A stretch of DNA of 64,000 nucleotides from Marinomonas piezotolerans (GCF_003362755.1 NZ_QKRA01000002.1:186001-250000), one strand, 5' to 3'; numbered from the stretch's first letter, positions 53,187-62,992 are shown. Notes: a model not told the origin generated them from the letters alone. Translations and numbers: made by a program.

Positions 53187-53600
53187 ATGATTCAGTCAAT
53201 CGCTCATGTTACCGTTTACGTTCTTAACCAAGATGAAGCGCTCGATTTCTACCAAAATAAGTTAGGTTTTGAGGTCGGAACCGACATGACCGTAGACGGA
53301 GGTTTCCGTTGGCTAACCGTCTTTGCAAAAGCGCAGCCAGATCTTGAGCTTGTCTTAGCCGAGCCAAAAGAAGGGCCAATGTTTACCAAGGATGCCGCAG
53401 ACAAGATTCGAGCCCTCGTCGCAGATGGCGCGTTTGGTGCCGGGGTTTTCGAAACAGCGAACTGTCAAAAGACCTACGAAGAGCTTTTCGCGAAAGGCGT
53501 TGAGTTTATACAACCGCCTACCGAGCAGTTTTACGGGGTCGAAGCCTTAGGCGTCGATAACTCGGGAAATTGGTTCAGCCTAACGCAACGAGCGAAGTAA
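53187..53600 (+). CDS. VOC/glyoxalase-superfamily protein
   Basis: Metal-dependent vicinal-oxygen-chelate fold protein, 137 aa, in two beta-alpha-beta modules. HVTVYVLNQDEALDFYQNKL is the first (about 6-25). The metal-site candidates are His6, Glu58 in LELVLAEP and Glu near 118 in YGVEALGVD. The start at 53187 has GGAG six bases ahead. It could be a dioxygenase, a lyase or a resistance protein; the exact reaction is unknown. Confidence 0.8.
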   Translation: MIQSIAHVTVYVLNQDEALDFYQNKLGFEVGTDMTVDGGFRWLTVFAKAQPDLELVLAEPKEGPMFTKDAADKIRALVADGAFGAGVFETANCQKTYEELFAKGVEFIQPPTEQFYGVEALGVDNSGNWFSLTQRAK

Positions 53601-53735
53601 CGACCTAACGCGTGTTCGATGGATCGTAAGATCGAAAATCTCCCCGATCAGGCCGCGAATTGAGCCAGATGAAAAGGCACCCTGCTTTTCACCTGGCTTT
53701 GGCTGATCTCAGCGAAACGCCGCCGTCACCGCTAT

Positions 53736-54338
53736 TTAAAATGTATTCTCAATAACGATCTCCGACAGCGGTAGCTGGCCGCCCCGTGGGTAGGCTTGCG
53801 TGGTGCCTTTGCCAATGGCGATCATCATGACAATCACGTGGCTTTCGGGCAGGTTAATAATCTCGCCGACTTTATCGATATCAAAGCCGATCATGGGGCT
53901 GGTCTGGTAACCCAGTGCTTCGGCGCAGAGCATAATATTTTGTGCCGCCATGGCCCCAGAGCGGATGGCTTCGTCCCGTTGTAGCCATTCTCGGCCACGG
54001 TAAAAGTCCTGCAACATGTTGACCAAGGTTTCCTGAGTGGTTTGATCGACATTTTCCCAGTAGCGTTCTGGTGTTTCTTGCCATGATTGAGTATTCGCGG
54101 TAACCACCAGCAGAGTCGACGCATCGGTCACCTGTGTTTGATCCCATGCTGCGCTACGCAGCTGTTGGCGAATGTTCATGTCTTTGACATGGACAAAACG
54201 CCAATGTTGAATATTGAACGAGGTTGGCGCGAGGCTCGCGGCTTCGAGCAGGGTGTTTACATCCTCTTGAGGCATAACATGGTTAGGGTCGTATTGCTTA
54301 ATGGAACGACGATGATGAATGGCTTCGATGGTGTTCAT
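53736..54338 (-). CDS. Nitroreductase family protein
   Basis: FMN-dependent NAD(P)H oxidoreductase of 200 aa. FMN-binding features are HHRRSIKQYDP (about 7-17), SLAPTSFNIQHWRFVHV and the C-terminal AIGKGTTQAYPRG. It lies divergent from a LysR gene across 169 bases, so that regulator likely controls it. The substrate could be a quinone or nitro compound. Confidence 0.88.
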   Translation of the reverse strand: MNTIEAIHHRRSIKQYDPNHVMPQEDVNTLLEAASLAPTSFNIQHWRFVHVKDMNIRQQLRSAAWDQTQVTDASTLLVVTANTQSWQETPERYWENVDQTTQETLVNMLQDFYRGREWLQRDEAIRSGAMAAQNIMLCAEALGYQTSPMIGFDIDKVGEIINLPESHVIVMMIAIGKGTTQAYPRGGQLPLSEIVIENTF

Positions 54339-54507
54339 TTGGAGCTCCTATAAAGGGTCAGTGACGATAGAAACCATTGTGTTTTGATATGCTCTTTGCG
54401 TAAATTATTGATATCACCGTTTCGGTTTTGCGTACTATGCAAAAGTGAGTGCTTTACTTTGTGAGTGATGGTGGTATTTAGTTCAGGTTTGGCTAAGGGA
54501 GCAGAAC

Positions 54508-55398
54508 ATGCTTGAAGCGATGGAGCAGTTTGTCAAAGTGGTGGAGCTGGGTTCGTTCAGTGCCGCGGCGTCCGCATTAGGGAAAACGCCCAGTACCATT
54601 ACGCGTCGGCTGGACCAATTGGAGCACGAGCTAGGGGTCAAATTACTGGTGCGCTCAACACGGCACCTAGAAGTAACGCCAGATGGAAAACAGTTCTACA
54701 GTCAGTGCCAAGAGGTTTTGCAGTCGGTTAACCAAATCAAAGAGAGCTTTGGCAAGCCAAGCGAGCGGGTAGAAGGGCTGATCCAGATAACGACTTTTGA
54801 CACGATTGGACGGGAAACGTTGACACCGCTCGTGGCAGAGTTTCGTAAGCGATATCCAGACGCCCGCGTAGCAATTCATTTGACAAATCAACTGGTTAAC
54901 CTCTATGACAGCCCTTTCGATTTAGCCATTCGCTATGGTCGCCCAGAAGACTCCAACTTGATTTATCGCCCATTACTGGATATGTCTGCGGTCTTGGTCG
55001 CGGGAGCAGACTATGTCGCCAAACACCCACCTTTAACCACCCCTGAGGATTTACACAAACATGCGTGTTTGACGTTTTTCCGACCCCGTCAATTTACTTG
55101 GTGGTATTTTCAAAAGGGCAACGACACTCGCAAAGTGCGCATTGATCCTGTGCTGGCGTCAGACGGTGGTGCGCCTTTGCTAATGTGGGCGCGCGCGAAT
55201 CAAGGTGTCACATTGGTGAGCCGCACATTTGTTGAAGACGACTTGCGCTCTGGGCGCCTAGTAGAGTTATTACCAGACTGGCAACCCTCGTTAACTGAGA
55301 GTGGTGAGGCCATGATTTATCTTAATTGGAAAGCCAGCAGCGCTAAGCGCCCCGTTGTAAGAGCCATGGTCGATTTTCTCATTGAGCAGATTCGCTAG
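54508..55398 (+). CDS. LysR-family regulator
   Basis: Regulator of 296 aa. The winged helix-turn-helix spans about 1-60 (GSFSAAASALGKTPSTITRR) with the substrate domain from about 90. It belongs to the group of short-effector LysR proteins related to DsdC/AaeR-like regulators of oxidoreductases. The divergent nitroreductase gene is the expected target. Confidence 0.88.
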   Translation: MLEAMEQFVKVVELGSFSAAASALGKTPSTITRRLDQLEHELGVKLLVRSTRHLEVTPDGKQFYSQCQEVLQSVNQIKESFGKPSERVEGLIQITTFDTIGRETLTPLVAEFRKRYPDARVAIHLTNQLVNLYDSPFDLAIRYGRPEDSNLIYRPLLDMSAVLVAGADYVAKHPPLTTPEDLHKHACLTFFRPRQFTWWYFQKGNDTRKVRIDPVLASDGGAPLLMWARANQGVTLVSRTFVEDDLRSGRLVELLPDWQPSLTESGEAMIYLNWKASSAKRPVVRAMVDFLIEQIR

Positions 55399-55534
55399 TG
55401 CCCCCCTTCATGCGCTGCGTTACCTCCCTAATATCGTCGCTATTAACTTAATCCATACAAAAGTTGTGACTATCGATACCGTTCTTTTCAATTTCGGGCT
55501 CGTTTGTACAAAGCGTAACCACTATGATAAGTAG

Positions 55535-56632
55535 GTGAAGATATGGATAGACACTATGCGCAAACGATACCGAGATACAACATTAGAGTGGTTGCTTGGC
55601 GATAAAGATAAGCCATTCGAATATACGCATCACGCAGTATTGCTGTTTACTGTGTTTCTCTATGTGTTAGCCGCATCCGTCAACTATTACTTCGACTTAG
55701 CCAACATATACAACATCGGCCTGCAGATGTTTATTTCGCTGATGGTAGTCGTTATTTGGTATCTATCACGCTGGAAAAACCAATTTCAAACAATGCGATT
55801 TCTGTTTATCTTAGTCATCGTATTGGTATCCATCCCTGCCAATTGGGTGGGTAATGGGGGCTCTGATGGCCCGACCTATCTGCTGATTTTTGGTTCACTC
55901 ATCTACATTTCTGTCTCATTCAAAGATTTAGGGATATTCCGCCGCTTAGGGCAGCTCTTTTGTATCATTATTCCTATTCCACTGATGGTGCTGGAAAAAC
56001 TGCATCCAGAGTTGATTTTCAAGTATGGGGATCCAGAGCTGAAACAGCTCGACTTGCTCATCACATTTATCATCATGGCTGTTTTTTCGATCGTGATGAT
56101 GGGAAGTCTATCGACTCGATTTAAGCTAGAACGACACAAAGCCGAGAGACTGGCGGAAAAGCTACGGTCATTGTCGGAGAAAGATTATCTCACTGGGCTG
56201 TACAACCGCAGAATCCTAGATAAAGAATACATGGCCTGGACGCAGCAAAATCAGGTGTTTAGCTTAGCCTTGCTCGATTTAGACCACTTCAAACATCAAA
56301 ATGATCAATGGGGTCATAACTATGGCGATGAGATTCTAAAAAGCTTCTCGGCGTTGTTACAAGAGACCGCGTCGCGTAATAAGGGCTTAGCGATCCGCCA
56401 AGGGGGAGAGGAGTTTGTACTCCTATTACCGTTGTCATTAGATGACACCTATCGAGAGTTGAAATACCTTGCAGAGTCATTTCGCACGACGGATTTGGCG
56501 CACGGCCCCGTCACGTTTAGCGCAGGTATTGCTGAAAATACCGCCACGGATAATCAAAATGACCTACTGAAACGTGCGGATAAATTAATGTATCAGGCGA
56601 AAGACGCAGGCCGAAACCGCATTTGTCGATAA
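55535..56632 (+). CDS. Membrane-bound diguanylate cyclase
   Basis: Makes cyclic di-GMP from two GTP; 365 aa from the GTG at 55535, or 358 from the ATG at 55556 (no clear ribosome site decides). Five or six membrane helices fill residues 30-205. The GGDEF domain follows with an intact GGEEF active site (about 295). No RxxD inhibitory site precedes it, so feedback inhibition is unlikely. Monocistronic. Confidence 0.9.
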   Translation: MKIWIDTMRKRYRDTTLEWLLGDKDKPFEYTHHAVLLFTVFLYVLAASVNYYFDLANIYNIGLQMFISLMVVVIWYLSRWKNQFQTMRFLFILVIVLVSIPANWVGNGGSDGPTYLLIFGSLIYISVSFKDLGIFRRLGQLFCIIIPIPLMVLEKLHPELIFKYGDPELKQLDLLITFIIMAVFSIVMMGSLSTRFKLERHKAERLAEKLRSLSEKDYLTGLYNRRILDKEYMAWTQQNQVFSLALLDLDHFKHQNDQWGHNYGDEILKSFSALLQETASRNKGLAIRQGGEEFVLLLPLSLDDTYRELKYLAESFRTTDLAHGPVTFSAGIAENTATDNQNDLLKRADKLMYQAKDAGRNRICR

Positions 56633-56685
56633 CACCTCTGTTGGTCAATGTGGCTCGAACGCTGGCCGTATCGCGAGTCAGAACG

Positions 56686-56717
56686 AAAAGCCCCGTCATG
56701 TTGATGGGGCTTTTTTT
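56686..56717 (+). terminator. Terminator of the diguanylate cyclase gene
   Basis: AAAAGCCCC...GGGGCTTTT stem with internal GTCA/TGAT pairing and eight following Ts. Confidence 0.85.
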
Positions 56718-56862
56718 GTCGGTTTACAAAGGAGAACTACGCTCTGTTGGGTATTTTAGCGATGCTCGTAACTGACCTATGCTCAATGATCGATGCGCTA
56801 ATGTGCGCGCTATCTACTCACCATAGGCACGTATGACGGTGCCATAAATCTCAGAGGTCTCT

Positions 56863-57618
56863 ATGTTTTCTCTCGAAGGAATGAATGCACTTATTACGGG
56901 CGGTACGTCGGGTATTGGACTGGCAGCGGCCAGACGGTTTGCGGCTGCGGGGGCGCGGGTAGCGATTGTGGGTCGTCGGGATGCCACGAGTCTTGCAGAA
57001 GAGCTAAATGGAATATTTTTGCAGGCAGATGTGACCAATGAAGATCAGTTGCGCGCGTGTTTTGAGGAAGCCGAAGCGCGTCTAGGTAAGCTCGATATTA
57101 TTATGAACAACGCGGGCATTGAGAATTCAGGGCCGACTATTGCCGAGCAAAGCGCGGATGAGTTTCAGCGTATTCTGGACATCAATGTTAAGGCGGTCTA
57201 CAACGGCTTGCGCTTCGCGCCCCAGTATATGAACGACGGCGGCTCCATTATCAATACATCATCGGATGTATCAAAAGTCGGCTACCCGGGTTACGGTCAA
57301 TACTCGGCCACCAAATCAGCGGTGTGCAGCCTAACACGCGTCGCGGCGATGGAGTTGGTACCCAGAAAGATTCGAGTCAACGCCATTTGCCCAGCGTCGG
57401 TATGGACTGAAATGTTGCCACCCGATCACCCGGAAGTGATTATGACCGAGCGCACTAGCCCGTTGGGGCGAGTGGGGCACCCAGAGGAAGTGGCGGCACT
57501 GTGCCATTTTCTCGCTGCGCCGGATTGCAGTTACCTGACAGGGCAATCCATCAGTGTGGACGGCGGATTGTCGGCGGGGATGGCGGAGCATACCTTTGAG
57601 CGACTCATAAAAGACTAG
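56863..57618 (+). CDS. Short-chain dehydrogenase/reductase
   Basis: NAD(P)-dependent oxidoreductase of 251 aa, classical SDR type. The cofactor motif is TGGTSGIG (about 12-19), followed by NNAG (about 82) and the catalytic serine and YSATK (about 147-151). The C-terminal SVDGG is typical. The arginine pair after GRR suggests NADPH preference. The substrate is not predictable; a terminator follows. Confidence 0.9.
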   Translation: MFSLEGMNALITGGTSGIGLAAARRFAAAGARVAIVGRRDATSLAEELNGIFLQADVTNEDQLRACFEEAEARLGKLDIIMNNAGIENSGPTIAEQSADEFQRILDINVKAVYNGLRFAPQYMNDGGSIINTSSDVSKVGYPGYGQYSATKSAVCSLTRVAAMELVPRKIRVNAICPASVWTEMLPPDHPEVIMTERTSPLGRVGHPEEVAALCHFLAAPDCSYLTGQSISVDGGLSAGMAEHTFERLIKD

Positions 57619-57653
57619 AAGCATTGAAGCTTATTAGTTATTGAGAGAAATAT

Positions 57654-57683
57654 AAAAAGCCTGGCGAGTCGACCAGGCTTTTT
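57654..57683. terminator. Bidirectional terminator
   Basis: AAAAAGCCTGG-cgagtcga-CCAGGCTTTTT with A/T runs on both sides, between the convergent SDR and kinase-lyase genes. Confidence 0.88.
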
Positions 57684-57726
57684 TGTGAGCGTGACGTGTT
57701 GAATGAGGTCAACAGGGCGCTGGGTG

Positions 57727-60105
57727 TTAACCCAGCGCTGTGAGGCTTTCGTCCATCGCGTTGATGAAGAAGTCGACTTCTGCTTCGCCCCACGCCAACG
57801 AAGGGCGGATCTTGAGGGTGCCGGGGAGGGATTTGCCGATCATGACGTGGCGTTTAATCATTTCTGTGATCAACTGCTCGGTCTCGGCTTCTGCACGGGT
57901 GCGTTGCTCACGGCAATTCACCAGCTCGATGCCGACCAACATACCACGGCCGCGAACGTCCCCGATCAACGGGTGTTTCTCTGCCAACTGGCGCAGTCTT
58001 GCGCGGAGTAAGTCACCGATGTCGTTGGATTTTTTCACCAATTGCTCACGTTCGATGACATCCAACACCGCCATGCCCGCGGCGCAGGCAACGGTATTGC
58101 CGCCAAATGTACTGAACAGCAACGGATGGGTGCCACCAATAAACTGCTTCATCATCTTGCTAGAGAGAATCACCACACCTAGCGGATGACCGTTGGCAAC
58201 GGGTTTACCCATGGTAACGAAATCAACTTTGTCTGGGTTGAGTCCTGCACCCATGAACCCCCAAAACGACCCCATGCGGCCAAGACCTGCTTGCACTTCA
58301 TCGGCGATGACATAGCCGCCCGCCGCACGTGTTTTATCTGCGATCAGATCAAAGTAGTGGTCTGGCGGCGTGATCACACCATGAGCGCAGAGCGCGGTAT
58401 CCAGCATCAGCGCAGCAGGCTTCATACCACGATGAGCCAAGGCGTCGATGGCGCGGTCTGCGTCTTCAGCGTAGCGGTCCGCCGCATCGGCGTGGCCCGC
58501 GTATGGGCCGTTGTACATATCCGGCTCGATCAGGCGCTCAATCTGCTTTGGATGCAACGCCTCAGGCAGGTGTTGCCACGATTCTGGCGAGTACTTGGTC
58601 GTGAGTTCGGTACAGCCGTGATAAGCGTTATGCAGCACCAAACCGCCTTGATGACCGCTTAACGATTGCGCGATCTGAACCGCCAAATCGTTGGCTTCAC
58701 TGCCTGAGTTGACAAAAATGCAGGTGTCCAAATGGTCGGGGAGGTCTTTGGTCAATCGGGCTGCATAATCGGCAACGATGTCACACATATAGCGCGTGTT
58801 GGTATTCAAGGCTTCAGCCTGACGGGCGATGGCTTTAACAATGTGCGGGTGGCAATGGCCCATCTGAGGGACGTTGTTGTACGCGTCAAGGTAAGCCGTG
58901 CCATCTGCACTGTACATCCAGCCGCCTTGAGCACGAGTGATGTGCAAAGGCTGATCATAGAAGTGCCAAATCTTGCCAAGGTGCTGTTCACGGTGCTGCA
59001 CCAATTCGTCTTGATCGGTGGCAAACGGCTGACCCTCGTTGTCAATGGGGCTGTAGACCGGGAAGCGTAACGCCTCGCGCAAGCGGCGAGTCACCGTCTC
59101 TTGGCCCATGTCGTTCAGCTTGAACAGCATCTTAGTAAAGAAGCGATCTTCTAAATGCGTACCAGCTTCGGGGTCGTTGAGCTTGCGGAAGTTGATAATA
59201 AGAGACGCCATCGCCAAGCGCAGACGCATGACATCAAACAGCAAATCGACTTCTTGCCCTGTCAATGGGTAAGCGCTGTCGAACCCTTGCGCCACATGCA
59301 GTAAAGGGCGGATTGGATCTTCTTCGCCTTCGCCGTAAGTCTCTGAAATAGTAACGATTTCTGCCAAAATACTGTTGAAACCCACATCACCAAAATCCAG
59401 AATCGCGGCGATTTCCGTCGGATCATCATGGCGCACCATCACATTGGCGTCGTTTGCGTCTTGGTGGACTAATTGGCAGCGCGTTTTCTTCAACGCGGGG
59501 AGGGTGTGCTGTTCTGCAAGCGTGAAAACAGAGGTCAACAAATCACGCAGTTCACCCTCAGGAATACCGGAAATCATGTCACGTAATTGCAGACAGTGGC
59601 CCAAGTCCCATAAGTGCTTGTTGCTGCCCGCATAAGGGTGGTAGAAGCTTTGCAACGCGGCGTTCATGCGCCCCATGGTCGCGCCAATATTGTAGTAGTA
59701 CGCATCGCAATAGGCTTCGGGGGTGTCTTCCACCACGCGCCCATCCATAAACGCAATCAGGCGGATCATGTGGCGCTCACCACTGATATCAGACGTAATC
59801 CAGTCGTACGCTTTGCCTTGGCGAGTCGTGATGACAGGCGGAACCACTAGCGTGGGCTCCTGCTCTAAAATGTGGTCCACCGCCTTGATTTGCAGATCGA
59901 CGATGCCTTCTGGCTCCTGCGCATTGGAGATTTTGATGACACCCTGTGGACCATCGTCATTACGAATCAACCAAGCTAAATCCCGTTCGCTGTTTAGGGC
60001 AGTAAAGCTACCTTCCAGACCATACAGTTCCTGCACCAATGATTTGATTTGGGACAGTTCAAACTGAGGCGGATTACGGTTAGCCAAAGATGAATGATTC
60101 GTCAT
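57727..60105 (-). CDS. Kinase-PLP phospholyase fusion (APH domain plus class III aminotransferase fold)
   Basis: Two-domain protein of 792 aa. Residues 1-340 are an aminoglycoside-phosphotransferase-like small-molecule kinase with HQDANDANV (about 212) and LDFGDVG (about 230). Residues 365-792 are a class III PLP domain with the Schiff-base lysine in TMGKPVANGHP (about 630), the KP.xNGHP form seen in the AGXT2L phospholyases. These act on O-phosphoethanolamine or 5-phosphohydroxylysine. A single chain could phosphorylate an amino alcohol and eliminate phosphate to an aldehyde. Larger relatives carry an extra peptidase domain that is absent here. The divergent aldehyde dehydrogenase would oxidise the product. 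Confidence 0.85.
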   Translation of the reverse strand: MTNHSSLANRNPPQFELSQIKSLVQELYGLEGSFTALNSERDLAWLIRNDDGPQGVIKISNAQEPEGIVDLQIKAVDHILEQEPTLVVPPVITTRQGKAYDWITSDISGERHMIRLIAFMDGRVVEDTPEAYCDAYYYNIGATMGRMNAALQSFYHPYAGSNKHLWDLGHCLQLRDMISGIPEGELRDLLTSVFTLAEQHTLPALKKTRCQLVHQDANDANVMVRHDDPTEIAAILDFGDVGFNSILAEIVTISETYGEGEEDPIRPLLHVAQGFDSAYPLTGQEVDLLFDVMRLRLAMASLIINFRKLNDPEAGTHLEDRFFTKMLFKLNDMGQETVTRRLREALRFPVYSPIDNEGQPFATDQDELVQHREQHLGKIWHFYDQPLHITRAQGGWMYSADGTAYLDAYNNVPQMGHCHPHIVKAIARQAEALNTNTRYMCDIVADYAARLTKDLPDHLDTCIFVNSGSEANDLAVQIAQSLSGHQGGLVLHNAYHGCTELTTKYSPESWQHLPEALHPKQIERLIEPDMYNGPYAGHADAADRYAEDADRAIDALAHRGMKPAALMLDTALCAHGVITPPDHYFDLIADKTRAAGGYVIADEVQAGLGRMGSFWGFMGAGLNPDKVDFVTMGKPVANGHPLGVVILSSKMMKQFIGGTHPLLFSTFGGNTVACAAGMAVLDVIEREQLVKKSNDIGDLLRARLRQLAEKHPLIGDVRGRGMLVGIELVNCREQRTRAEAETEQLITEMIKRHVMIGKSLPGTLKIRPSLAWGEAEVDFFINAMDESLTALG

Positions 60106-60194
60106 GTTTTTATCCTTTCAAGAATAGAGAGTCGCTAAGTGTTTGGTTGGTATATGACCATGGAGCCTAGTGTGAGAGGCGTATCAAAAGAAGG

Positions 60195-60214
60195 CTATAT
60201 CCCCTGTGGTGTAA
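60195..60214. promoter_or_regulatory. LuxR-regulator box in the kinase-lyase/aldehyde dehydrogenase gap
   Basis: CTATATCCCCTGTGGTGTAA closely resembles the aguB box (CCCCTGTGGGTG) and, on the other strand, the GGGGATA half of the puu boxes. It sits midway between the two divergent genes. Confidence 0.5.
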
Positions 60215-60383
60215 TTTGCGCAATGTTATCGGGAAAAATACCTTGCGCAGGGTATACCGCTTTGACACACGGCGATTCAGACTTTCTGAAGTGCATGGAA
60301 GGTTTGTGTTGAGTGGTGAGTTAAAACGCTCGTCCAACCGCCCCCTCCGTTTGATTTCCACCAAGACAATTACGAGATCTGTT

Positions 60384-61892
60384 ATGAATAAGACGATTGA
60401 AGCAATGCTGGAAAAATACAATGTCACCCCCGAGACGCGTGCTTTCCTTGAAGCCGGCCATCAAAAAATGTTTATTGATGGACAGTTCGTTGACAGTGAG
60501 GGCGGGCAAACACTGAACATCGAAGACCCTTCCAACGGCGAACATTTACTGACTGTCCCGAGAGCAACCGTGGCTGATTTGGATAAAGCCGTCGCAGCGG
60601 CCAATCGTGCTTTTCGTAGTGGCCCTTGGGTAGACATGAAACCGAATGAGCGTCAGGCGCTACTATTCCGTATGGCCGATGTGATGGAAGAACACGCCCA
60701 GACATTGGCTGAGCTAGAAGCCATCGACGCCGGCAAAGCCATCAGCGGTTGCCAAGAAGTGGACATCGCAGGTTCCATCGACTTCTTGCGTTACATGGCC
60801 GGTTGGACCACGAAGCTGCAAGGCAACACGCGTAATGTCTCCTGCCCAGGGGAAGCGTTTGGTTTTACCTTGAAAGAGCCAATCGGCGTGGTAGGGGCGA
60901 TTGTGCCTTGGAACTGGCCACTGAACATGGCAATGTGGAAAATGTGCGCGCCGCTTGTCGTCGGTTGTACGATTGTACTGAAACCCGCTGAAATCACGCC
61001 TATGAGCATGATTTATCTAATGAAAATCTGGCAAGAAGCGGGCCTACCAGACGGTGTCGTAAACATCGTGATCGGTACGGGTGTTGAGATTGGTAGCCCA
61101 TTGGCAGGCCACCCTGGGATCGATAAGGTTTCCTTCACAGGTTCAACGCCGGTCGGTAAGCTCGTGGGTAAAGCCGCGATGGAAAACCTGAACCCCGCTA
61201 CGCTAGAGCTAGGTGGCAAATCTGCGATGGTTGCGTTTGACGATGCCAAGCTGGATGACATCGTGACGGGTACACTGCAATCCGTCTTCTTTAACTCGGG
61301 CCAAACCTGTTCTGCTGGTTCGCGCTTGTATGTTCAGCGCGGCTTATACGAAAAAGCGGTAGACGCGGTGGCGAAAGCGGCCAACGAGATGGTAACAGGC
61401 GATCCGCTTGATCCGAGCATTACTCAGGGGCCACAGATTAGTCAAGCGCAACTGGACAAAATACTGAACTACATCGAATCGGGCAAAGCCGACGGTGCAC
61501 GATTAGTGTGCGGTGGTACGCAGCCTGATCGCCCAGGGTACTACGTAGAGGCCACAGTATTTGCGGACTGTACCAATGATATGAAGATCGTTCGCGAAGA
61601 GATCTTTGGTCCTGTCTTGGCGGTGATCCCATTTGATACCGAAGAAGAAGCAGTACGTCTTGCTAACGACTCGGATTATGGCCTAACGGCGTCGATCTTC
61701 ACCCAAGATGTCAGCCGCGCGCACCGATTGCTTAAAAAAATGGAAGCAGGTACTGTCTTTGTGAACACCCATGATGCGATGGATTCGTCGTTGCCATTCG
61801 GTGGTTACAAGCAGTCTGGTATCGGGCGCGATCTAGGCCCAGAGCAGTTAGATCACTTCCTACAAGTCAAAACGGTGATCATGCAGCTATAA
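60384..61892 (+). CDS. NAD(P)-dependent aldehyde dehydrogenase
   Basis: Enzyme of 502 aa; the start is set at 60384 (MNKTIEAML) because the longer frame has no recognisable N-terminus and runs through the promoter gap. The catalytic glutamate is in LELGGKSAM (about 272) and the cysteine in NSGQTCSAGSR (about 306); GSTPVGK is the cofactor loop. It is divergent from the kinase-lyase fusion and 75 bases ahead of a LuxR gene, so it probably oxidises the aldehyde made by the fusion protein. Confidence 0.9.
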   Translation: MNKTIEAMLEKYNVTPETRAFLEAGHQKMFIDGQFVDSEGGQTLNIEDPSNGEHLLTVPRATVADLDKAVAAANRAFRSGPWVDMKPNERQALLFRMADVMEEHAQTLAELEAIDAGKAISGCQEVDIAGSIDFLRYMAGWTTKLQGNTRNVSCPGEAFGFTLKEPIGVVGAIVPWNWPLNMAMWKMCAPLVVGCTIVLKPAEITPMSMIYLMKIWQEAGLPDGVVNIVIGTGVEIGSPLAGHPGIDKVSFTGSTPVGKLVGKAAMENLNPATLELGGKSAMVAFDDAKLDDIVTGTLQSVFFNSGQTCSAGSRLYVQRGLYEKAVDAVAKAANEMVTGDPLDPSITQGPQISQAQLDKILNYIESGKADGARLVCGGTQPDRPGYYVEATVFADCTNDMKIVREEIFGPVLAVIPFDTEEEAVRLANDSDYGLTASIFTQDVSRAHRLLKKMEAGTVFVNTHDAMDSSLPFGGYKQSGIGRDLGPEQLDHFLQVKTVIMQL

Positions 61893-61921
61893 TGAAGAAT
61901 TCGTTGCTAGGGGGAATGGTC

Positions 61922-61953
61922 TATATCCTGCAACAATTCGTCGCAGGTATATA
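61922..61953. promoter_or_regulatory. Dyad upstream of the second LuxR gene
   Basis: TATATCCTGC-N11-GCAGGTATATA. The ATATACC/GGATATA half-sites recall the shared LuxR boxes but with wider spacing. It ends 14 bases before the start, suiting autoregulation. Confidence 0.4.
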
Positions 61954-61967
61954 ACATTGAGGTACGT

Positions 61968-62798
61968 ATGAGTCGAACAATATCTTCAACCGCCCTAGCA
62001 ATGGTCGATCGGTTGTCAAAAGGCTTGGTTGATCTCGTCCCTCAAATCGGTAGCGAGGACTTTCCTCGCTTACTGGCTGAGGTGATCAAAGAGTTTGTGC
62101 CATCAGACGAGCTCACACTGATCCTGTTTGAAGATAAGCCCGTCTTTCTTGTGTCGGAAAAGACGGAGCTTATTGGCAGCCAGTCCGTTGATATGTATCT
62201 GGCAGGTGCTTACTTGCTGGATCCTTTCTACCGCGCCAGCGTTGACCTCAAGAAAAGCCAATTCTTTACCTACGATGAGCTGGTGCCAGATGGCTTTCGT
62301 CAGAGCGAATTCTACAAGCAATATCTGGTGAAAATCGGGCTCGAAGATGAATGTGGTTATTTGATTATCTTCCCCGGTGGGCAATTCTTGCACCTAAGTG
62401 TCGGTCATGGAAAGGGCAGCGAGGCTCGCTTAAACCCTTCCGAACTGCAACTGCTGGAATCCCTCACCCCGCTGATCGACATGCTGTGCCAACAACACTG
62501 GGGCGAACAACTCTCTAACCCATTGAATCGACAGCTAGACCAAGCCCTCGCCAACTTTGGCTCATCGAAACTGACCGAGCGCGAAGGCACCGTGATCCGC
62601 ATGGTACTACAGGGGTATTCCACCTCCGCCATCGCCGACAAACTGTTCATCTCCCCCGGCACGGTGCGCGTGCACCTGCGTAACAGCTACAAAAAGCTCG
62701 ATATTGGCTCCCAAGTAGACCTACACAACCTCTTCATGGGCGCGCTAATGCAGTTTGAAAACTACGAAGGCGGCGACCCACTAGAAGGCTTCTTCTAA
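61968..62798 (+). CDS. LuxR-family regulator (paralogue 2)
   Basis: Regulator of 276 aa with GAGG six bases ahead. The sensor part (1-195) aligns by eye with the regulator at 44909-45724, for example AYLLDPFYRAS against AYLLDPVFNSI and FRQSEFYKQYL against FEETEYYQTCY. The C-terminal LuxR helix-turn-helix (LTEREGTVIRMVLQGYSTSA) spans about 200-260. It is next to the aldehyde dehydrogenase and the probable regulator of that gene and the kinase-lyase. Confidence 0.87.
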   Translation: MSRTISSTALAMVDRLSKGLVDLVPQIGSEDFPRLLAEVIKEFVPSDELTLILFEDKPVFLVSEKTELIGSQSVDMYLAGAYLLDPFYRASVDLKKSQFFTYDELVPDGFRQSEFYKQYLVKIGLEDECGYLIIFPGGQFLHLSVGHGKGSEARLNPSELQLLESLTPLIDMLCQQHWGEQLSNPLNRQLDQALANFGSSKLTEREGTVIRMVLQGYSTSAIADKLFISPGTVRVHLRNSYKKLDIGSQVDLHNLFMGALMQFENYEGGDPLEGFF

Positions 62799-62869
62799 CC
62801 CGCCCCGACACCTCAGAAGATCAGCCTCCATGCAATTCAATTCACTTGCGCAACTTCTTCGCTTCGTTT

Positions 62870-62956
62870 CTCAGCTTCGAAACGTCAGCGCGAATTGAAC
62901 GCATGGACGCCTATAAACGCCTCATTATTGTAGGTCGTGATTTATCGCGACAAGGA
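62870..62956. repeat. Junction repeat, copy B
   Basis: Second copy of the element at 35571-35666, with the block ATTATTGTAGGTCGTG then ATTTATCGCGACAAGG conserved exactly. It lies before the second cassette island as copy A does before the first. Confidence 0.75.
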
Positions 62957-62992
62957 AGACGAGATCCCGCATACACTCCCTCCCTGACAGTA

